In this document: positions 58,911 through 64,000 of the stretch, piece after piece
How the letters are laid out: each line of letters begins with the position of its first letter
How positions within the stretch are numbered: the first letter of the stretch is position 1
Assembly: GCA_001799735.1 (NCBI GenBank)
Contig: MGUA01000022.1
Span: 80,863-144,862, forward strand
DNA length: 64,000 nt
DNA from: Elusimicrobia bacterium GWB2_63_22
GTDB lineage: Bacteria > Elusimicrobiota > Elusimicrobia > Elusimicrobiales > UBA9959
Direction of reading: 5' to 3'
Translations under genes and position numbers: made by a program
Notes under the pieces: generated by a model
Told to the model about the DNA's origin: nothing
The model's database searches: none
Seen by the model: the letters and a program-made list of their open reading frames with translations, nothing else

Positions 58911-58979
58911 ATGCCCTCCTCAGGTGTAATTGCCGACAAGAACAGGCAACCGGACTCAGAGTCCGCCGCTCTCTCATGA
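58911..58979 (+). CDS. Possible 22-residue coupled leader peptide
   Basis: AAGGAG at 58899-58904 is ideally placed for ATG 58911, which opens a 22-codon frame ending in TGA that overlaps the ATG of the next gene (ATGA). The other nearby ATG (58907) is too close to that ribosome site. The peptide is polar (starts MPSSGVIADK). It could simply couple translation. Too short to judge by composition. Confidence 0.35.
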   Translation: MPSSGVIADKNRQPDSESAALS

Positions 58980-59251
58980 AGTGCTTGATATACCGGAATA
59001 AGGCGGCGGTGATGAAGAAGATCGCCGCCAGGCTGGGGCGGGGCAGGTCCGACGGCGAGAAAGCCAGGCTGGCGGCCAGGCTGGGGGAAGAGGCTGATTC
59101 GCTTATAGCCTGCGCCGATTACGACAGCGCCAGCCAGGACTGCAAGAACTGCCGCGCTATCGCGTCCAGGCGCAAAAGAACAATGTGGGGCATCTTAAAA
59201 AGCATAAAAACCGGGCAGGTGATACTACCGGGGACTAAAGGGAGAATGTAA
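58976..59251 (+). CDS. Small cysteine-containing basic protein
   Basis: I start at ATG 58976 because it overlaps the preceding short frame (ATGA); the track's ATG 58907 would add 23 residues. The 91-residue product has a basic helical start (MKCLIYRNKAAVMKKIAARL), an acidic middle and 'CADYDSASQDCKNCRAIASRRK', three cysteines that might bind metal. No family recognised. It is followed four bases later by the Ig-like protein gene, so all belong to one operon. Confidence 0.55.
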   Translation: MKCLIYRNKAAVMKKIAARLGRGRSDGEKARLAARLGEEADSLIACADYDSASQDCKNCRAIASRRKRTMWGILKSIKTGQVILPGTKGRM

Positions 59252-59255
59252 AACT

Positions 59256-59594
59256 ATGGGAATAACCAAACTGATGCGGGCGATAGGCAAAAAGAAGACA
59301 GCGACGGACAAGATCGGAGCCGGGAGCCGGGCCACACTGGACTATCCGGAGCGGGGCGAAAAGATTACCTCGCCGCAATACACGTTCCGCGTGGGCGTAT
59401 CGGGCGCGGTAGAACGGGTGGAGGTCTCGATAAACCAGGGGCCTTGGCAGCCTTGCCGGTGGTCGGTGGGATATTGGTGGTATGATTGGAAGGGCTATGG
59501 TAATGGGCGTTACCAGGCTGCGGTCAGGGCGATGGTGAAAGGCGAACGTGTGACCGCGTCCGAGCCGGTCAAATTCACGGTGAATTTGAGATAG
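59256..59594 (+). CDS. Small Ig-like beta-sandwich protein
   Basis: The 112-residue protein has a basic N terminus without signal peptide, then a beta-sandwich pattern: 'DYPERGEKITSPQYTFRVGVSGAVERVEVSINQGPWQPC', 'GYWWYDWKGYGNGRYQAAVRAM' and 'ASEPVKFTVNL'. This resembles Ig-like modules that assess 'expected change plus vector' in bacterial enzymes, here as a stand-alone unit. Function unknown. It ends the small-protein operon, and the decayed response-regulator gene lies antisense downstream. Confidence 0.6.
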   Translation: MGITKLMRAIGKKKTATDKIGAGSRATLDYPERGEKITSPQYTFRVGVSGAVERVEVSINQGPWQPCRWSVGYWWYDWKGYGNGRYQAAVRAMVKGERVTASEPVKFTVNLR

Positions 59595-59678
59595 GCGAAG
59601 ACGAGAGCGTGAAATAGCGGAGGAATAGCGGATGTCCCTATCCGCCCTGTGAGGGCCTGAGGGGACGTTTTGCTGTTT

Positions 59679-59952
59679 TTATGTTTTGGCCTGGGTGGCC
59701 GGTGAGTCGGCCAAGGCCTTTGATACTGCGGCCATAAAAACTTCCAGGTTGAACGGCTTCTCGAAATAAAATTTGGAGCCTGCCCGGGGGCGAGTTCTGA
59801 GGCGGAGCCTGTGACAAGGAGGCTTTTTGCCCCCTTCTGGTTCTCCTCGAATATTCTTGTCAGCTCGGTGCCCAGGCCGTCTTGCAGCATCAAGCCTGTT
59901 ATAAGCAGGTCGCAGCCTTGTCGTCGTCGGCCATAAGTATATTTCTCGGCAT
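59679..59952 (-). pseudogene. Decayed response-regulator receiver gene
   Basis: The minus strand reads 'MPRNILMADDDKAATCL' then a stop, 'LLITGLMLQDGLGTEL...KGAKSLLVTGSASELAPGQ' in a second frame, and 'GSKFYFEKPFNLEVFMAAVSKAL' in a third. These are the beta1, beta3-beta4 and beta5/Lys-Pro parts of a receiver domain, in order. Two frameshifts and a deletion of about 35 residues (the alpha1-beta2 region) make it non-functional. It lies just downstream of the hybrid kinase gene. Confidence 0.75.
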
Positions 59953-60013
59953 CTTGTCTCGGTAAGGGGCATACGGTCCACCGGGGCATAGGACGCCAAA
60001 CCTATGACGGTGG

Positions 60014-62107
60014 TCAACTTTTGGCGTTCTTCAAGGGGTGTTCGGCGTGTGCCGGGGCGCGTGTGGCCGGCGGGGACAAGGCTTCGCGCACTTTTTGCGT
60101 GAGCAGGTCTAGCGTGAACGGCTTTTGAATAAAATTTTTGTCCGGGGGCAACATGCCGTCGGTAAGGACGGAATGGTCCGTATAGCCGGACATGTAGATG
60201 ACTTCCATCTCCTGGTACTCTGCCTTCAATCGTTCCGCCAGTTCTATGCCGGTCATTTCAGGCAGGACCATATCCGTCAGCAGCAGGTCTATACGCTTTT
60301 GATGATGTTTGCAGAGGGTAAGCGCCTCCTCGGCACTGCCGGCTTCCAGCACTGAGAGTCCGTCTTCGGAGAGTGCGCGCCTGGCGAGGGTCTTTATCTG
60401 GGTATCGTCGTCCACCACCAGGACCGTGCCGCTTACGGCGGAAAACTTTTTAACGGCGGCTGGCTGCCCTGCCTCGGCCGCTTCACCTGAAGCCAGGGGG
60501 AAGTACAGTTTAAAGACCGTGCCGCGGCCTTCCTCGCTGTCTATCACTATGGTCCCGCCGCTTTGCTTGACTATCCCATGCACGGTGGAGAGCCCGAGGC
60601 CGGTGCCTTTATCGCGCGGTTTTGTGGTAAAGAACGGCTCGAAGATATGCGCTTTTGTTTCAGCGTTCATACCGCAGCCGTTGTCGCTGACCGAAAGCAG
60701 GGCATACTCGCCCGGCTTCAGGGTGCCGTTGCGGTGGATGTATTCGGCGTCAATACGCGCGACGGAGACTTCAAGGGTCAGTTTCCCGCCTTTAGGCATG
60801 GAGTCGCGGGCGTTAACACAGAGGTTTAAAAGCACTTGCTCCAGGTAACCCGGGTCCGCTTTTATCAGCACCGGCTCTTTGCGCGCAACAGTGGTCAGTT
60901 TTATGTTTTCGCCTATCAGGCGGTGGAGCATGGTCTTCATCCCCGCGAGGATCATGTTAATGTCCAGTACTTTCGGCTGGAGCACCTGTTTGCGGCTGAA
61001 GGCCAGGAGCTGGCGGGTCAGCGCGGCGGCGCGCTGGCCTGTATTTTTTATCTCTTCTACGTCGGAACGTTTGGGGTCATCCTCCCCCATGGCTTTGAGC
61101 AGTAAGTCGCTATAGGTCAGAATGGCGGAGAGCATATTATTGAAATCGTGCGCTATGCCGCCGGCCAGGTTGCCGGCGGTCTCCATTTTCTGCGACTGGC
61201 GTAATTGCTCTTCCAACTGGGCCCTTTCCTGTTCTGCCGCCCTGGCCGCGCTTATGTCTTCCACCATTCCCAGATAGCGTGGATTGGTCTTGTCGAACGC
61301 CGGCAGCGGGGTGGCGGTGAGCTTTACCCAGGCTATGCTCCCGTCGGGCCTGAGATATCGCTTTTCCACCTGGAGCACTTTTGTTTCCCCGGAGTTAAGC
61401 CGGGCCAGGCTGTCAGACTGCGTCTTTATATCTTCGGGATGAGTGACGCTCATCCAGTCGGCGCCGGCCAGGTCTTCCTGGGACCGGCCGATTATCCTGG
61501 CCAGCATCGGGTTCACGCGCAGGAAGCGGTCTGTCCTGGCGTCGAGCAGGCATATTCCCATGGGAGATTCTGTGAACACGGCTTTGAACAGCGCTTCGCT
61601 CTCTTTCAGGGATTCCAGGGCTTTTTCCCTGAGCGCAAGTTGTTCCGCTAATTCATGCGTGCGCAGCGCTACCATCTGCCGCAGTTGGGCGCGCTCCGTC
61701 TGTTGTGAGATGTTTGCCGCCTTGATCTTCAGCATGGCCCGTATCTGGACCAGCAGTTCCCAGAGCTCGAAAGGCTTTGAAATGAACGCCTCGGCCCCGG
61801 CCGCAAGGGCCTTTTCGCAGATCTCGGCATCGGGCTTAACGGCGGTAAGGAATATCACGGGGGTATTCTTGAGGCGGATGTCCTCTTTGATGCGCCTGCA
61901 AGTCTCAAAGCCGTCCATCTCAGGCATTACGACGTCGAGCAGGATTATGTCGGGGATCTTTGCCAGGGCCAGCTCTATGCCTTGAGCCCCGCTCCGGGCG
62001 GGAAAGAAGTCCGCGCCGGGGAAGGTGTGGGCTATCCCGGCCTGTAATTGTTCCAGTGTTTCTTCTCCGTCGTCTATGGCCAGGAACTTGTATCTATGGG
62101 TGGTCAT
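60014..62107 (-). CDS. Hybrid histidine kinase (REC-PAS-HisKA-HATPase-REC)
   Basis: The start MTTHRYKF (62107) is preceded by GGGGGAAG. Domains in order: receiver 1 (about 5-125, 'DIILLDVVMPEMDGFE'); PAS with PAC (about 165-290, 'FTESPMGICLLDA...YLGMVEDIS'); HisKA with phospho-His in 'GGIAHDFNNMLSAIL'; HATPase with N box 'LLNLCVNARDSMPKGG', 'SDNGCGM' and 'GTGLGLSTVHGIV'; receiver 2 (about 565-680, 'DLLLTDMVLPEMTGIEL'). No membrane helix, so it is cytoplasmic. 697 aa. Its former partner may be the decayed receiver gene downstream. Confidence 0.93.
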   Translation of the reverse strand: MTTHRYKFLAIDDGEETLEQLQAGIAHTFPGADFFPARSGAQGIELALAKIPDIILLDVVMPEMDGFETCRRIKEDIRLKNTPVIFLTAVKPDAEICEKALAAGAEAFISKPFELWELLVQIRAMLKIKAANISQQTERAQLRQMVALRTHELAEQLALREKALESLKESEALFKAVFTESPMGICLLDARTDRFLRVNPMLARIIGRSQEDLAGADWMSVTHPEDIKTQSDSLARLNSGETKVLQVEKRYLRPDGSIAWVKLTATPLPAFDKTNPRYLGMVEDISAARAAEQERAQLEEQLRQSQKMETAGNLAGGIAHDFNNMLSAILTYSDLLLKAMGEDDPKRSDVEEIKNTGQRAAALTRQLLAFSRKQVLQPKVLDINMILAGMKTMLHRLIGENIKLTTVARKEPVLIKADPGYLEQVLLNLCVNARDSMPKGGKLTLEVSVARIDAEYIHRNGTLKPGEYALLSVSDNGCGMNAETKAHIFEPFFTTKPRDKGTGLGLSTVHGIVKQSGGTIVIDSEEGRGTVFKLYFPLASGEAAEAGQPAAVKKFSAVSGTVLVVDDDTQIKTLARRALSEDGLSVLEAGSAEEALTLCKHHQKRIDLLLTDMVLPEMTGIELAERLKAEYQEMEVIYMSGYTDHSVLTDGMLPPDKNFIQKPFTLDLLTQKVREALSPPATRAPAHAEHPLKNAKS

Positions 62108-62230
62108 ACCGCTTCCCCCTATCAAACGCGAAAGATTTATGAAGCTATAATCCGCTGGTGTCGATGGAAAATTGCCCCTCTTCTGAGCGGTTGCTGTTTT
62201 TATCTGGCCTGCCCTGTATGCGTGGGAAAG

Positions 62231-62635
62231 CTAGTCTGTCTGTATCAGGCGGCGTGCGCGGTTTCCCGTATGAAGAATTTTGAAAACGGCGGACAGGGTT
62301 TCTTTGTTCTTAAGGGTTTTTAATACCGCCAGGAATTTTTCCCGATCCTCCTGCGGTTTCCCTTTCAGGATCGCCCGTATCTGGCTGAAGACCTGATGGT
62401 CGAAAATATTCGCGACTTGTAATTCCTGGTCCGCGAAAATATCGGCGACGGAAACGTTCAGCGCCTTTGTGATCTTGGTAAGTGTGCGCAGGCTGGGCGT
62501 TTTCTTTCCGTTCTCGATACAGGTTATAAAACCGCCGTCAATCCCCGCCATTTCCGCCAATTGGCTTATGGTCAGGCCGGCCTGTTTGCGTACGAACCTT
62601 ATTCGTGTTCCAACGGTGATGTTCATTTGGTTCAT
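62231..62635 (-). CDS. XRE-family DNA-binding protein
   Basis: The 134-residue protein has an XRE/Cro helix-turn-helix (about 6-62): 'GTRIRFVRKQAGLTISQLAEMAGIDGGFITCIENGKKTPSLRTLTKITKALNVSVADIF'. The C-terminal half is helical and charged, probably for dimerisation. Two similar 14-bp sites, GTCCTnnAGACATT, at 62642-62655 and 62709-62722 lie just upstream of its start and may be its operators. The gene lies 124 bases upstream of the hybrid kinase start. Confidence 0.88.
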   Translation of the reverse strand: MNQMNITVGTRIRFVRKQAGLTISQLAEMAGIDGGFITCIENGKKTPSLRTLTKITKALNVSVADIFADQELQVANIFDHQVFSQIRAILKGKPQEDREKFLAVLKTLKNKETLSAVFKILHTGNRARRLIQTD

Positions 62636-62641
62636 TTTTTC

Positions 62642-62722
62642 GTCCTAGAGACATTATAAGCATAATGCGGGAACGACAAAATATCCTGAAAGACAAAATA
62701 GGGATATTGTCCTTTAGACATT
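62642..62722. promoter_or_regulatory. Candidate XRE operators (two GTCCTnnAGACATT sites)
   Basis: GTCCTAGAGACATT (62642-62655) and GTCCTTTAGACATT (62709-62722) are direct repeats differing in two bases, one helical-turn multiple apart, immediately upstream of the XRE gene's start. Confidence 0.45.
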
Positions 62723-62949
62723 TGCTGCTGCGGTACGGAGATATATCGAATGTTAGAAAATTTTGGTCACTAATTCACGAAGCCGGAAACATCCGCGCAC
62801 AAAACAGACCGACAAGGCCGGTGGGCAGGAGACAGCTGCAACAACACCGGGATAACAGTATATCAGTTAAGGGTACTTCGCATTAGCCGGAATCTGCTCT
62901 GTAATGAATATTGAAAAAACGCGGAGTTCGTGCGCTTGGTGCCTGTGTA

Positions 62950-62985
62950 AACAGAAAGCTCCTCGGGTGAGGAGCTTTTTTGTTT
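62950..62985. terminator. Terminator-like hairpin in non-coding DNA
   Basis: AAGCTCCTC/GAGGAGCTT stem with GGGT loop followed by TTTTTTGTTT. No convincing gene ends here; it may terminate a short transcript from 62.7-62.95 kb. Confidence 0.65.
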
Positions 62986-63707
62986 GCCAGAAAAATCTGG
63001 CGGGCCTTTCAGGATGAAGTTCGCGACTACTTTGCGCAACATCCCGAGGTAACTTTATAAATACCGCCAGCAAGCCGTTAAAGCTGCGGTATTGGGGATC
63101 TTATCCGCGAGATGTCGTCGCAGGCGTGGCCACGAAGCGCGGCCCCGCACTGCTCCTTGCCGCGAGAAGGCGGTTCGCAGGGCTCCGGCACTATGCGCCG
63201 TCGCACCTGCTCCAAAGGTGTTCTGCATCTTATCAACACCCCCTATGCGCGGCCGGCCGGCCCCCAACAGGGCCTTACCCGGCCGCTCCCGTCCGCCTTC
63301 GGCGTCCGTACAACGCAGAAAATTATTTCCCGCGCCCACTGCAAAGAACAAATTGAACTGGTTTAATTCTATAAAGTATCTGCCCGCGCTAGCCAGCGGT
63401 ACGCCGCGCACCGCTCGCGGCGCGGGCTTGTTTTTGATTTCTATCTTAGGCTGAACCGGTGGCAGCCGTATTTATAAAACACCAGCCCGGCGTCCGCTGC
63501 TGCGGCCGCCGCGCTGGTATTTTCTGTTACTGTTTTGCCGCCACCGGGAAGAAGCTGCGGGGAAATATGGTAGCAGAGGGCCAGGCCGGTAGCGTCTTGC
63601 GCTCGGGAGGCGCCGCCGCCCCCGGCCTGGCCCGTCTTATGCTGTCCCCGCCCATTCATGATACGGCGTAATGACCCACCCTCAAATAATAACGGCTAAC
63701 CCTGCCG
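62986..63707. other. Structured region without convincing genes
   Basis: Many short frames overlap here on both strands but none has a good ribosome site, signal or family match. From about 63060 to 63440 the DNA is G+C-rich and palindromic, finishing in GCCCGCGC/GCGCGGGC (63382-63427) plus TTGTTTTT, a strong terminator shape. A non-coding RNA or a decayed repeat is more likely than a protein gene. 63440-63707 shows nothing I can name. Confidence 0.4.
63382..63437 (+). terminator. Long G+C-rich terminator-like hairpin
   Basis: Outer 8-bp GCCCGCGC/GCGCGGGC stem enclosing smaller hairpins, followed by TTGTTTTTGA. Confidence 0.5.
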
Positions 63708-64000
63708 TTAATGTGTCCACTCAATAACTTTCACTTCCGGCCCCACCTTCTTAACTACGGCCTCTTTCATCTTTTCAAAGTGCGGGCACGGAAAGCCTAT
63801 AGGGTTTCCATTTTTAATACAGGAAGCGAATGTTATTATCTGCGCGCCGCGTTCCACCATCATTTTAGCCCTCGCTACGGCTTTCTTCCCAGGGCAGCCG
63901 CCGCAGGATACAAATCCTGCCACTTCCACCGGCCCGGTCTCCTCAAAAGCGCATTTCCCTTCGCGCGCGACCTTAAAATCGGTGTTGCCGGGACACATAT
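63708..64000 (-). CDS. CGGC-domain protein (5' end outside the window)
   Basis: Ninety-six residues are visible and the frame is still open at the window edge, so the annotated Met (63998) is probably internal. The sequence 'CPGNTDFKVAREGKCAFEE', 'VAGFVSCGGCPGKKAVARAKMMVERGAQIITFASCI' and 'PCPHFEKM' shows the CGGC motif and further conserved cysteines of CGGC-domain proteins, thought to be metal-binding. Family members usually begin with about 15 residues before 'CPG', which must lie past base 64000. Function not established. Confidence 0.85.
   Translation of the reverse strand, partial: MCPGNTDFKVAREGKCAFEETGPVEVAGFVSCGGCPGKKAVARAKMMVERGAQIITFASCIKNGNPIGFPCPHFEKMKEAVVKKVGPEVKVIEWTH

Noticed and set aside
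59661-59675. GGGGACGTTTTGC resembling a REP element tip
   Set aside because: Only one arm of eight or nine matching bases; no inverted partner was found nearby.
62665-62886. 73-codon plus-strand frame upstream of the XRE gene
   Set aside because: No ribosome site and no recognisable fold; it overlaps the candidate operators and has composition like surrounding non-coding DNA.
63055-63454. Four overlapping frames on both strands
   Set aside because: All occupy the same palindromic G+C-rich DNA with no start signals; listed as a structured region instead.

Overview
The window is a G+C-rich chromosomal segment from a Gram-negative (diderm) bacterium. Lipoproteins, signal peptides, a probable outer-membrane beta-barrel, CsgG-like proteins and a soluble lytic transglycosylase all point to an outer membrane. 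Isoleucine ATA codons are frequent despite the high G+C. This, with the gene mix (many TPR and CsgG-like secreted proteins, HEAT/GT2 polysaccharide genes, REP-like palindromes), suggests Elusimicrobiota or a similar uncultured phylum; that is inference and only moderately likely. No rRNA, tRNA, CRISPR array, transposase or integrase gene was seen.

Layout. 0-5.3 kb: the end of a membrane protein, then three TPR proteins, two of them translationally coupled paralogues with a CsgG-like N-terminal domain. 5.3-8.3 kb: argR divergent from argGH, with two ARG boxes lying inside overlapping divergent promoters. 8.3-25.4 kb: secreted proteins of unknown function mixed with a response-regulator/metallo-beta-lactamase fusion, a ComEC-like secreted hydrolase, a Pif1 helicase with a WYL domain, a secreted caspase-like protein, radC, tex, a tandem pair of secreted paralogues and a PAS protein. 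25.4-32.7 kb: CsgG-like lipoprotein plus TPR, a glyoxalase-family protein, M28 peptidase, a secreted protein with five tandem domains, dinB, a TetR regulator and a thioesterase. 32.7-36.6 kb: a GntR/ABC/membrane-protein operon and an SsnA-like pseudogene, bounded by exact 68-bp direct repeats copied from the end of a neighbouring exonuclease gene. 36.5-42.2 kb: exonuclease, lytic transglycosylase, CsgG-like protein, htpX, SRAP protein and sirtuin.

42.2-47.0 kb holds a seven-gene pantothenate/CoA operon on the minus strand (DUF2520 oxidoreductase, panB, panC, coaC, coaB, coaX, panD). The genes abut or overlap. The DUF2520 protein is the likely ketopantoate reductase, and its 3' end has been rewritten by a 158-bp palindromic element. 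47.1-55.1 kb looks like an exopolysaccharide locus: a TPR/beta-barrel (YaiO-like) protein and a DgkA-type kinase on the plus strand; a response regulator, HEAT protein, BcsA/PgaC-type GT2 synthase, membrane phosphatase, an unlisted 49-residue membrane protein and a GT-C transferase on the minus strand.

55.1-58.4 kb: a cyclophilin lipoprotein, an OsmC/ferric-reductase-like/MsrA redox operon, a cyclic-nucleotide-binding protein and a small membrane protein. 58.4-64 kb is accessory in character: a structured leader with a strong promoter driving small unknown proteins, a decayed response-regulator gene beside a hybrid histidine kinase, an XRE regulator, about 1 kb of structured apparently non-coding DNA, and the start-truncated end of a CGGC-domain gene.
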